Below, piece after piece: positions 33,170 through 41,067 of a stretch of 64,000 bases of DNA. The stretch's first letter is position 1. Each line of letters begins with the position of its first letter. The notes below the pieces were generated by a model. The model had not been told where the DNA came from and searched no databases. It was given only the letters and a program-made list of their open reading frames with translations. Position numbers and translations under genes: made by a program. The stretch is from DASSKK01 sp035690495. Its GTDB lineage: Bacteria; Actinomycetota; Actinomycetes; Propionibacteriales; Nocardioidaceae. The stretch spans positions 1 through 64,000 of the forward strand of contig DASSKK010000028.1 in NCBI GenBank assembly GCA_035690495.1. The letters are read 5' to 3'.

Positions 33170-33737
33170 CATAGCGGGTGATCCCGGCCGGCGTGACGGC
33201 GGCCGAGACCCGCCGGTCGTGCGCGGCCGCCGGGACCGCGTCGATCAGCTCCTCGTCGTAGAGCAGCGTGCAGGTGAACGTGCCGGCCGGAACCCTGGCG
33301 AGGGCACGGTCGTAGGACCCGCCGCCGCGGCCGAGCCGCATGCCGGTCCGGTCCACGGCCAGTCCCGGGGTGAGTACGGCGTCGGCGGTCGCGATCGAGT
33401 CCGGGCCGAGATGGGCACCGGCCGGCTCGAGCAGCCCGCGACCCGCCGGAATCAGGGCGGTGGGCCCGTCGTACACCGCCCAGTCGAGGTCGTGGTCGGG
33501 CAGCAGCACCGGGAGTACGACCCGCTTGCCGGCGGCCACGAGCGCGTCGAGGAGCGGGCCTGTGCCCGGCTCGGTGGCGGTGGAGACGTACGCCGCGACG
33601 GTCGCGGCACGACGTACCTCCCCGGCCGCGAGCAGGTGCTCGGCGATCGCTGCGGCGGCCTCGCCGACCTCGAGCAGCGGCCTGCGGTTCCGCTCGGTGT
33701 GCAGCCGGTCCCGCAACGCCAGCTTGCGCATCGCCAT
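33147..33737 (-). CDS. 5-formyltetrahydrofolate cyclo-ligase
   Basis: 196 residues from ATG 33737 (MAMRKLALRDRL). Converts 5-formyl-THF to 5,10-methenyl-THF with ATP. Family landmarks: basic N-terminus, AAYVSTATEPGTGPLL, and the strongly conserved PGLAVDRTGMRLGRGGGSYD near the C-terminus. The last residues (GTSQWFR) are encoded inside hairpin 2 of the repeat described above. Divergent from galU across a palindromic promoter region. Confidence 0.92.
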   Translation of the reverse strand: MAMRKLALRDRLHTERNRRPLLEVGEAAAAIAEHLLAAGEVRRAATVAAYVSTATEPGTGPLLDALVAAGKRVVLPVLLPDHDLDWAVYDGPTALIPAGRGLLEPAGAHLGPDSIATADAVLTPGLAVDRTGMRLGRGGGSYDRALARVPAGTFTCTLLYDEELIDAVPAAAHDRRVSAAVTPAGITRYGTSQWFR

Positions 33738-33770
33738 CGGGTCCACGTCCCCGAACCTAGCCCGCCGAGT

Positions 33771-33796
33771 CGTCTCGTCTGCATGCAGACAAGACG
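33771..33796. promoter_or_regulatory. 26-bp hyphenated palindrome between cyclo-ligase and galU
   Basis: Core gtctgcatgcagac is a perfect 14-bp palindrome, flanked by cgtct and agacg with one unpaired base on each side. It lies 34 bp from the cyclo-ligase ATG and 58 bp from the galU GTG. Likely operator for one or both genes. Confidence 0.6.
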
Positions 33797-33853
33797 GGTC
33801 GACCGCGATTCGGGCTGCATTCGCGCCGACTCGGCAACGGTAGTGTCGGCGAG

Positions 33854-35239
33854 GTGAGCGAGAAGGGGCTGCAGCAGGCACGGGAGAAGATGACGCAGGC
33901 CGGAGTCGACCCGGCAGCGATCGAGGTGTTCGCGCACTACTACGGGCTGCTCGAGCGCGGCGAGACCGGAATGGTGCCCGAGTCGAGCATCCAGCCGATC
34001 GACGTGCCGGCGCTGGCAGACATCGACCTGCCCGACCCGCCGCCGACCGACGCGCTCGCCGGGACCGCGGTGGTGAAGCTGAACGGCGGGCTGGGCACGT
34101 CGATGGGCCTGGACCGGGCCAAGTCGCTGCTCCAGGTCCGTGACGGGTCGAGCTTCCTCGACGTGATCGTCGAGCAGGTGCTGGCCGCCAGGAAGAAGTA
34201 CGACGTGCGGCTGCCCCTGCTGTTCATGAACAGCTTCCGCACCTCGGCCGACACGCTGGCCGCCCTCGAGCGCTACCCGGACCTGGTGTCGGTCCCGGAG
34301 CTTCCCGTGGAGTTCCTGCAGAACATGGAGCCCAAGCTTCGCGCCGACGACCTGACCCCGGTCTCCTGGCCGGCCGATCCCGACCTGGAGTGGTGTCCGC
34401 CTGGCCACGGCGACCTCTACACCGCGTTGCGGGGGCAGGGTCTGCTCGACCGGCTGCTCGACGCCGGCTTCCGCCGGGTGTTCTGCTCGAACTCCGACAA
34501 CCTCGGTGCGGTGCCCGATCCGTTGGTCGCCCAGTGGTTCGCCGACTCCGGCGCGCCGATCGCGATCGAGGCGGTGCGGCGTACCGCGTCGGACAAGAAG
34601 GGCGGGCACTTCGCACGGCGTACCTCCGACGCACGGGTGGTGCTCCGCGAGACCGCGCAGACGCCCGAGGACGACCGCAAGGCTCTCGGCGACCTGGACC
34701 GGCACAAGTTCACCAGCACCAACAACCTGTGGTTCGACGTGGCCGCGATGCGCGAGCAGATGGACCGCAGCGACGGGGTGCTCGGGCTGGCCATGATCAA
34801 GAACCTCAAGCACGTCGACCCGTCGGACCCGTCCTCGCCGGAGGTGATCCAGATCGAGACCGCGATGGGCGCCGCGATCGAGGTGTTCGAGGGCGCCGCG
34901 CTGATCGAGGTCACCCGCGAGCGGTTCGTGCCGGTGAAGACCACCAACGATCTGCTGCTGATCCGCTCGGACGCCTACGAGCTCGACGGGTCCTGGTCGC
35001 TGACGCTCGCCGAGGGCCTCGAACAGGCGCCGTACGTCGACCTCGACCCCCGCCACTACAAGCTCGTCGACGACTTCGAGGCTCGATTCGCCGCGGGCGT
35101 GCCGTCGCTGCGTGAGGCCGGCTCGCTGGTCGTCGACGGCGACTGGACGTTCGGCGCCGACGTGCGCGTGGTCGGCCCCGCGTCGCTGGACGATCCGGGC
35201 AGTCCGTCACGGGTGGACGCCGGCAGCACGCTCGGCTGA
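33854..35239 (+). CDS. UTP--glucose-1-phosphate uridylyltransferase, eukaryote-type
   Basis: 461 residues from GTG 33854. The UDPGP fold has VVKLNGGLGTSMGLDRAKSL (nucleotide-binding loop), PLLFMNSFRTS, WCPPGHGDLYTAL and VFCSNSDNLGA. This belongs to the larger eukaryotic-like UGPase family rather than the ~300-residue bacterial GalU family. Makes UDP-glucose for wall and glycan synthesis. It heads a run galU-moeA-moaC-mog. Confidence 0.92.
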   Translation: MSEKGLQQAREKMTQAGVDPAAIEVFAHYYGLLERGETGMVPESSIQPIDVPALADIDLPDPPPTDALAGTAVVKLNGGLGTSMGLDRAKSLLQVRDGSSFLDVIVEQVLAARKKYDVRLPLLFMNSFRTSADTLAALERYPDLVSVPELPVEFLQNMEPKLRADDLTPVSWPADPDLEWCPPGHGDLYTALRGQGLLDRLLDAGFRRVFCSNSDNLGAVPDPLVAQWFADSGAPIAIEAVRRTASDKKGGHFARRTSDARVVLRETAQTPEDDRKALGDLDRHKFTSTNNLWFDVAAMREQMDRSDGVLGLAMIKNLKHVDPSDPSSPEVIQIETAMGAAIEVFEGAALIEVTRERFVPVKTTNDLLLIRSDAYELDGSWSLTLAEGLEQAPYVDLDPRHYKLVDDFEARFAAGVPSLREAGSLVVDGDWTFGADVRVVGPASLDDPGSPSRVDAGSTLG

Positions 35240-35272
35240 GCCCGGGCAGACGATCGGGCTAGGGTTTCGCCC

Positions 35273-36523
35273 ATGGCCGCCAACCTGATGCCGGTGGACC
35301 GGATGAGCAGCGTGGACGAGCACGTCGCCAGGATCGTCGAGTCGCTGTCGCCGTTGACGCCCTATCACCAGCCGCTGCTGGAGGCGATGGGCCTGCCGGT
35401 CTGCGAGGACATCCGCGCGCCCATGGACCTGCCGGCGTTCGACAACTCGGCGATGGACGGGTACGCGGTCTACTACGACGACGTGGTGTCCGCCTCGGAG
35501 GACCATCCGGTGCACCTGCCGGTCGTCGGCGAGATGGCCGCGGGGCAGTCCAAGCTGTTCGCCCTCTCTCCGGGCACCGCGGTGCGGATCATGACCGGTG
35601 CACCTGTCCCGCAGGGCGCCGACGCGGTGGTGCCGGTGGAGTGGACCGACGGCGGGATCGCCGCGGTGCGGATCACCCGGGCGCCGACCCGCGGCCAGCA
35701 CGTCCGGCTGCGCGGCGAGGACGTCCGCACCGGCGACGTGCTCCTGGAGGACGGCACCATCCTCGGGCCGCGCCAGCTCGGCCTGCTCGCCTCCGTCGGC
35801 CGCTCGCAGGTGCAGTCGCGGCCGCGCCCGCGGGTGGTGATCATGTCCACGGGGTCGGAGCTTCGCGAGCCGGGCACCACGCTGGGGCACGACTCGGTCT
35901 TCGACGCGAACTCCTACATGCTGGCGGCCGCGTGCCGGTCGGCCGGGGCGATCGCCTACCGGGTGGGCATCGTCTCCGACGACCCCGACGAGTTCCGCGA
36001 CGCGCTCTCCGACCAGCTGGTCCGGGCCGACATGGTGGTCACCAGCGGAGGCGTCAGCAAGGGCGCCTACGACGTGGTCAAGGAGGTGCTCTCCGAGCTG
36101 GGCACGGTCGCCTTCGGCGAGGTGGCGATGCAGCCCGGCAAGCCGCAGGGGTTCGGGTTCGTCGGCGAGGACGCCACCCCGATCCTCACGCTGCCGGGCA
36201 ACCCGGTCTCGTCGTACGTCTCCTTCGAGGTGTTCGTGGTGCCCGCGATCCGGCGGATGATGGGCCGCGTGCCCTACCGGCGTCCGATGGTGCGGGCGCT
36301 GGTCTCGCAGGGTTTCTCCTCCGCCCCCGATCGGCAGCAGTTCGTGCGCGCCCAGTTCGCCATCGACGGCAAGGGGGCCTACGTCACCCCGGTCGGCGGT
36401 CACGGGTCGCACCTGATGGGCGACCTCTCGGAGGCCAACGCGCTGATCGTGGTTCCGGAGGACGTCACCTCGGTCACCGGCGGGTCGCAGGTGCAGGTGC
36501 TCGTGCTGGACCGGGACTTCTGA
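35273..36523 (+). CDS. moeA: MoeA/gephyrin-like protein (molybdopterin molybdotransferase or Glp)
   Basis: 416 residues from ATG 35273. Domain motifs are FDNSAMDGYAVYYDDV, IMTGAPVPQGADAVVPVEW, VIMSTGSELREPG, TSGGVSKGAYDVVKEVL and LTLPGNPVSSYVSFEVFV, the full MoeA order. It can insert molybdate into MPT-AMP. In Corynebacteriales the paralogue at this place (Glp) is a divisome protein working with membrane receptor GlpR. Here a GlpR-like gene lies three genes on, and moaC/mog lie between, so either or both roles fit. Its stop overlaps moaC by 1 nt. Confidence 0.93.
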   Translation: MAANLMPVDRMSSVDEHVARIVESLSPLTPYHQPLLEAMGLPVCEDIRAPMDLPAFDNSAMDGYAVYYDDVVSASEDHPVHLPVVGEMAAGQSKLFALSPGTAVRIMTGAPVPQGADAVVPVEWTDGGIAAVRITRAPTRGQHVRLRGEDVRTGDVLLEDGTILGPRQLGLLASVGRSQVQSRPRPRVVIMSTGSELREPGTTLGHDSVFDANSYMLAAACRSAGAIAYRVGIVSDDPDEFRDALSDQLVRADMVVTSGGVSKGAYDVVKEVLSELGTVAFGEVAMQPGKPQGFGFVGEDATPILTLPGNPVSSYVSFEVFVVPAIRRMMGRVPYRRPMVRALVSQGFSSAPDRQQFVRAQFAIDGKGAYVTPVGGHGSHLMGDLSEANALIVVPEDVTSVTGGSQVQVLVLDRDF

Positions 36524-37077
36524 TGGGCGAGCACCGGCACCGTCCCGAGCCCGCCGAGGGGCTGACCCACGTCGACTCCACCGGGGCGGCCCGGATGGTC
36601 GACGTGTCCGGCAAGGACATCACTCACCGGGAGGCCGTCGCGGCCGGGCGGGTGCTGGTGTCCGCGCGGGTCGTCGAGCTGCTGCGCGGCGAGGGCGTCC
36701 CGAAGGGCGACGCGCTCGGAGTGGCCCGGGTGGCCGGGATCATGGCCGCCAAGCGGACCCCGGACCTGGTGCCGCTGTGCCACCCGCTGGCGATCTCCGG
36801 GGTCGAGGTGGATCTCGAGGTCGCCGACGACGCCGTACTGATCCGGGCGCGGGTGCGCACCACCGACCGCACCGGCGTCGAGATGGAGGCGCTGACGGCG
36901 GTGTCGGTCGCGGCGCTCGCGGTCGTGGACATGGTCAAGGCCGTCGACAAGGCGACGGTCGTGACCGACGTACACCTGGTGTCGAAGTCCGGTGGCCGCA
37001 GCGGCCCCTATCACGCGACGGAGTCGTCCGCGAACGTCCCGCCCGCAGGGCCCTCGGAAGCGCAGACGAATCGGTGA
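36523..37077 (+). CDS. moaC: Cyclic pyranopterin monophosphate synthase
   Basis: 184 residues from ATG 36523 (A shared with the moeA TGA). The conserved core is ARMVDVSGKDITHREAVAAG, KGDALGVARVAGIMAAKRTP, DLVPLCHPL, TGVEMEALTAVSVAALAVVD and the catalytic Asp/Lys region DVHLVSKSGG. It works after MoaA in molybdenum-cofactor synthesis; moaA is not in the window. A ~20-residue extension follows the core. Overlaps mog by GTGA. Confidence 0.95.
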   Translation: MGEHRHRPEPAEGLTHVDSTGAARMVDVSGKDITHREAVAAGRVLVSARVVELLRGEGVPKGDALGVARVAGIMAAKRTPDLVPLCHPLAISGVEVDLEVADDAVLIRARVRTTDRTGVEMEALTAVSVAALAVVDMVKAVDKATVVTDVHLVSKSGGRSGPYHATESSANVPPAGPSEAQTNR

Positions 37078-37544
37078 GGGCGACGGTGGTCACCTGCTCG
37101 AACCGGGCGGCGGCCGGCGTGTACGACGACACCGGCGGCCCGCTGATCGTGGCGGTGCTGACCGAGCTCGGTTTCGAGGTGAGCGGACCGGTCGTGGTGC
37201 CCGACGGCGAGCCGGTCGCCGAGGCGATCCGGACCGCCGTAGCCGGAGGCGCCCGCGCCGTGATCACCACCGGGGGCACAGGGCTGACGCCCACCGACCG
37301 CACCCCCGAGGTGACCCGGGCCCTGTTGGACTTCGAGGCGCCGGGCATCGCCGAGGCGATCCGCGGCTACGGCGTCGCGCACGGTGTACCGACCGCCGCA
37401 CTGTCGCGGGGCGTGGCCGGCGTCGTGGGCACGGCACTGGTGGTGAACCTGCCCGGCTCGACCGGCGGCGTCAAGGACGGGCTCGCGGTGCTCGGCCCGC
37501 TGCTGCGCCACGCGGTCGAGCAGATCGCGGGGAGCGACCACTGA
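37074..37544 (+). CDS. mog: Molybdopterin adenylyltransferase-type protein (MoaB/Mog)
   Basis: 156 residues from GTG 37074. MPT-binding MoaB/Mog fold: VTCSNRAAAGVYDDTGGP, AVITTGGTGLTPTDRTPEVT (GGTG loop) and NLPGSTGGVKDGL. Adenylates molybdopterin before metal insertion by MoeA. Coupled to moaC by GTGA, and to the next gene by a CTGA overlap. Confidence 0.93.
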   Translation: MRATVVTCSNRAAAGVYDDTGGPLIVAVLTELGFEVSGPVVVPDGEPVAEAIRTAVAGGARAVITTGGTGLTPTDRTPEVTRALLDFEAPGIAEAIRGYGVAHGVPTAALSRGVAGVVGTALVVNLPGSTGGVKDGLAVLGPLLRHAVEQIAGSDH

Positions 37545-38134
37545 TCGGCCCGGACGCCTGGCGCGTCGAGCTGCATGCGGGCCGGGTCGGGCTGCGTCCG
37601 CTGTCGCTGCGCGACGCCCGGGCGTGGAAGGAGATCCGGCACCGCAACGCCGACTGGCTGCGACCGTGGGAGGCCACGATGCCGCCCGGGGACCGGTCCG
37701 GCCCGCGCACGTTCCGCGGGATGGCGCGCGACTTGCGCCATCAGGCGCGACAGCGGCGGGCACTTCCGTTCGCGGTGACGCTCGACGGCGCCTTCGTCGG
37801 GCAGCTCACGGTCACCAACATCGTCGGCGGCTCGGCACGCTGGGGGCAGATCGGCTACTGGATCGACCAGCGGCACGCGGGTCAGGGGGTGATCCCGACC
37901 GCAGTCGCGCTGGTGGTCGACTACTGCCTGTTCGAGCTGCACCTGCACCGGATCGAGGTGGCGATCCGTCCGGAGAACACTGCGAGCCTGCGCGTGGTGG
38001 AGAAGCTCGGGTTCAGCGAGATCGGCTATGCGAAGAGCTACCTGCACATCGACGGCGACTGGCGCGATCACCGGCTCTTCGCGGTCACCGAGGACGACTG
38101 CCGCGAGGGCATGCTGCGCCGGTACCGCAGGTGA
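37541..38134 (+). CDS. RimJ/RimL-type GNAT acetyltransferase, probable CTG start
   Basis: 197 residues. Conserved order: VGLRPLSLRDARAWKEIRHR, GQLTVTNIVGGSARWGQIGY, DQRHAGQGVIPTAVALVVDY (acetyl-CoA loop), HRIEVAIRPENTASLRVVEK and LGF. No ATG, GTG or TTG exists in frame before the conserved region. The best start is CTG 37541, whose TG is part of the mog stop (CTGA), mimicking the ATGA couplings nearby. Probably acetylates a protein N-terminus or small molecule; position matches rimJ in mycobacteria. Confidence 0.85.
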   Translation: MIGPDAWRVELHAGRVGLRPLSLRDARAWKEIRHRNADWLRPWEATMPPGDRSGPRTFRGMARDLRHQARQRRALPFAVTLDGAFVGQLTVTNIVGGSARWGQIGYWIDQRHAGQGVIPTAVALVVDYCLFELHLHRIEVAIRPENTASLRVVEKLGFSEIGYAKSYLHIDGDWRDHRLFAVTEDDCREGMLRRYRR

Positions 38135-38231
38135 ACTGCGGACCACCAATCACACCAGTCACAGGAGTTGTCTTGCGACACACCGCGCCACCTGCCGCGG
38201 GTGAGGCGGCACCGCTCTTATCGTTCCAGGC

Positions 38232-39110
38232 GTGGACCTCTCCGGAATCATCTTCGTGGCGCTCGCCGTCGCCTGGGCCGGGTACCTGATCCCGAAGGCC
38301 CTCAAGCATCACGACGAGGTCGCACGCACCCGTTCCATCGACCGCTTCTCGACAGCCATGCGGGTGCTCGCCCACCGCGAGCCGGTGAGCCGCCGCGACG
38401 CCCGGCTGGTCGTCTCGCCCGCCAGGAGCGCCGACAACCCCCGGATGCTGGTGCCCGCTGCTTCCGATGGGCGCGCTGCCAGGTCGGAGCCGGTACGTCG
38501 TGCCGCCGGCACGGGCGCCCGGGCCGCTGCGCGCGCAGCCGCCCGCAGGCGCCGACGGATCCTCACCTTCCTGCTCCTGGCCGGCGCGGCCGTCGGCGCC
38601 CTGGCCGCCACGCACGTCGTACCCCTGTGGGCGCCGGCCGCGCCTGTGGCACTGGTCATCGGCTACCTCGTGCTGTGCCGCACCCAGGTGCGTCACCAGG
38701 CCTACGCAGCCTGGGAGCGCGAGTTGGACGCCCCCGCGTACGACGACGACGCCGAGGTTGCGCCGCGACGGGCGGTCAGGGTGGAGGCCCTGGACGGCAC
38801 GCCGCACGTCACGCTTCGCAACGAGCAGGGCTTCGAGGAGGTCGACCCGCTCGACGACACCGTCTCGATGCCGGCCGTGGTGGACGCGGTCGCCGTCCCC
38901 ACCGCCGACGGCGGATCCCTGTGGGACCCGCTGCCTGTCACCCTGCCGACGTACGTCACCAAGCCGAAGACCAAGCGCACCGTGCGCACCATCGACCTCA
39001 ACGACGCGGACACCTGGAGCTCCGGCCGCTCGGAGGAGGACTCGCGGTTGGTCGCCGAGAGCGAGGCAGCCGCCACCGAGGAGACGCGTGCCGAGGCCGT
39101 CGGCAGCTGA
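38232..39110 (+). CDS. GlpR/SepX-like divisome membrane protein
   Basis: 292 residues from GTG 38232. An N-terminal span (GIIFVALAVAWAGYLIPKAL), a ~85-residue Arg/Ala-rich cytoplasmic loop, two more spans (ILTFLLLAGAAVGALAATHV; APAAPVALVIGYLVLCRT) and an acidic C-terminal tail. Actinobacterial proteins of this shape downstream of moeA/glp-rimJ (GlpR in corynebacteria, SepX in Streptomyces) act in septum formation with FtsZ. The identification rests on topology and synteny, so it is moderate. Confidence 0.7.
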   Translation: MDLSGIIFVALAVAWAGYLIPKALKHHDEVARTRSIDRFSTAMRVLAHREPVSRRDARLVVSPARSADNPRMLVPAASDGRAARSEPVRRAAGTGARAAARAAARRRRRILTFLLLAGAAVGALAATHVVPLWAPAAPVALVIGYLVLCRTQVRHQAYAAWERELDAPAYDDDAEVAPRRAVRVEALDGTPHVTLRNEQGFEEVDPLDDTVSMPAVVDAVAVPTADGGSLWDPLPVTLPTYVTKPKTKRTVRTIDLNDADTWSSGRSEEDSRLVAESEAAATEETRAEAVGS

Positions 39111-39133
39111 CTGCCTCTGCGTGCCGGCGACGC

Positions 39134-39170
39134 GGGAGATCCTCAGCCATCACCTGGCGGAAGATCTCCC
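39134..39170. terminator. Candidate hairpin after the GlpR-like gene
   Basis: Arms gggagatc (39134-39141) and gatctccc (39163-39170) with a 21-nt loop, 23 nt after the stop. No T-run. Confidence 0.4.
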
Positions 39171-39218
39171 ATGTCGGTCGGGCGTCGGCGCCCGGCATGT
39201 TCGGCGTAGGTTCGGAAC

Positions 39219-40190
39219 ATGCGCTATGTGAGGTTGGGCTCGACAGGTCTCCAGGTCTCCGCGATCACGTTGGGCTGCATGAGCTGGGGCGACCCGGCTC
39301 GCGGCGGGCATCCCTGGGTGCTCGATGAGGAGTCCGGCCGGGCGATCATCAAGGACGCGCTCGAGTCGGGAGTCAACTTCTTCGACACCGCCAACGTGTA
39401 CTCGGGCGGGTCGAGTGAGGAGATCACCGGCCGGGCGCTGAAGGACTTCGCCTCCCGCGAGGAGGTCGTGATCGCCACCAAGGTGAACGGCCGGATGCGG
39501 CCCGGCCCGAACGGCGCGGGTCTGTCCCGCAAGGCGATCATGGCCGAGATCGACGCCAGCCTGCGCCGGCTCGGCACCGAGTACGTCGACCTCTACCAGA
39601 TCCACCGGTGGGACTACGGCGTGCCGATCGAGGAGACGCTGGAGGCTCTTCACGACGTGGTGCGTGCCGGAAAGGCTCGCTACATCGGTGCATCCTCGAT
39701 GTACGCCTGGCAGTTCGCCCAGGCGCTCTACGTCGCCGACCTGAACGGCTGGACCCGGTTCTGCTCGATGCAGGACCACTACAACCTGCTCTACCGCGAG
39801 GAGGAGCGGGAGATGCTCCCGCTGTGCGAGGACCAGGGGATCGCCGTACTTCCCTGGAGCCCGTTGGCGCGCGGCCGGCTCACGCGCGACTGGGATGCGG
39901 CCACGGCGCGAACCGAGTCGGACGAGTTCGGCAGGACGCTCTACCGGGACGAGGACAAGGCAATCGTCGAGGCCGTCGCCTCGGTGGCTTCGAAACGCGG
40001 GGTCCCCCGCGCCCAGGTGGCGATGGCGTGGCTGCTCCACCAGCCCGCTGTGACCTCACCGATCGTCGGCGTCACCAAGCCCGGCCATCTCGCCGACGCG
40101 GTCGCCTCGGTCGATCTGGAGCTGTCCGACGACGAGCTGGCGGAACTGTCCGCGCCGTACCAGCCGCACGCCATCGCCGGCCACCGCTGA
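39219..40190 (+). CDS. Aldo/keto reductase
   Basis: 323 residues. AKR catalytic tetrad: Asp and Tyr in NFFDTANVYSGG, Lys in VVIATKVNG, His in DLYQIHRWD. C-terminal NADPH site region ITSPIVGVTKPGHL-like. Closest in style to the YajO/Tas group of NADPH reductases for aldehydes and ketones. Physiological substrate unknown. Followed by tRNA-Ala 59 nt later. Confidence 0.92.
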   Translation: MRYVRLGSTGLQVSAITLGCMSWGDPARGGHPWVLDEESGRAIIKDALESGVNFFDTANVYSGGSSEEITGRALKDFASREEVVIATKVNGRMRPGPNGAGLSRKAIMAEIDASLRRLGTEYVDLYQIHRWDYGVPIEETLEALHDVVRAGKARYIGASSMYAWQFAQALYVADLNGWTRFCSMQDHYNLLYREEEREMLPLCEDQGIAVLPWSPLARGRLTRDWDAATARTESDEFGRTLYRDEDKAIVEAVASVASKRGVPRAQVAMAWLLHQPAVTSPIVGVTKPGHLADAVASVDLELSDDELAELSAPYQPHAIAGHR

Positions 40191-40249
40191 TTCGGGCCGG
40201 CGGGAGGCCGGATGGTATCTTTTCTGCTCGCGCCGCTTCGTCGGTGCAC

Positions 40250-40325
<76 letters not shown>

Positions 40326-40344
40326 CCCCTGCAGATCAGACGGG

Positions 40345-41067
40345 TCAGTTGAGCAGCTCGGCGAGGTCATCGACGACCAGGTCGGCGCCGTGCTCGATCA
40401 GAGCGTCGCGCTGGCCGACCCGGTCGACCCCGACGACGAGGCCGAACCCTCCGGCGCGCCCGGCCTGCACGCCCGACAACGCGTCCTCGATGACGACCGT
40501 GCGTTCCGCGGGTACGCCGAGCCGCTCGGCGGCAGCCAGGAAGGTGTCTGGCGCGGGCTTGCCGGGCAGGCCGAGGTGTGCAGCGATCTCTCCGTCGATC
40601 GTGGTGTCGAAGTAGTGGGAGAGGCCGGCCACGTCCAGCACAGTGCGAGTGTTCCGGCTGGAGGAGACCACCCCCAGGACGGCAGCGCGCTCGCGGAGCT
40701 GCTCGAGCAGGCGCACCGTGCCCTCGTAGGGGGCGACCCCCTGCTGTCGGATGATCTGGTTGACCAGGCCGTTCTTGCGGTCGCCCAGACTCCGGACTGT
40801 CTCGCTCCCCGGAGGGTCGTCCGGATCGCCCTCATCGAGCTCGATGTCGCGTGAGGCGAGGAACCTGCGGACTCCGTCGTAGCGGGGCACGCCGTCGACA
40901 TACCGGTTGTAGTCGTCGCGAGTGAACGGGTCGAAGGACTCTCCGGAGCGTCCGCGGAGGTAGGCGTCGAACATCTCCTTCCAGGCGGTGAAGTGCTGCT
41001 CGGCCGTGCTGGTGATCACCCCGTCGAGGTCGAGGAGCACCGCATCGAACCGGTCCAGCTCATTCAT
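40345..41067 (-). CDS. Beta-phosphoglucomutase-like HAD phosphatase
   Basis: 240 residues from ATG 41067. HAD motif I is VLLDLDGVIT (nucleophile Asp, acid/base Asp), motif II VVSSSR, Lys in LPGKPAPDTFLAA and motif IV VVIEDALSGVQAGRAGGF. The cap DPFTRDDYNRYVDGVPRYDG is typical of beta-phosphoglucomutases. It should convert the beta-glucose-1-phosphate released by the GH65 phosphorylase, whose gene overlaps it by 8 nt, into glucose-6-phosphate. Ends close to tRNA-Ala on the opposite strand. Confidence 0.88.
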   Translation of the reverse strand: MNELDRFDAVLLDLDGVITSTAEQHFTAWKEMFDAYLRGRSGESFDPFTRDDYNRYVDGVPRYDGVRRFLASRDIELDEGDPDDPPGSETVRSLGDRKNGLVNQIIRQQGVAPYEGTVRLLEQLRERAAVLGVVSSSRNTRTVLDVAGLSHYFDTTIDGEIAAHLGLPGKPAPDTFLAAAERLGVPAERTVVIEDALSGVQAGRAGGFGLVVGVDRVGQRDALIEHGADLVVDDLAELLN

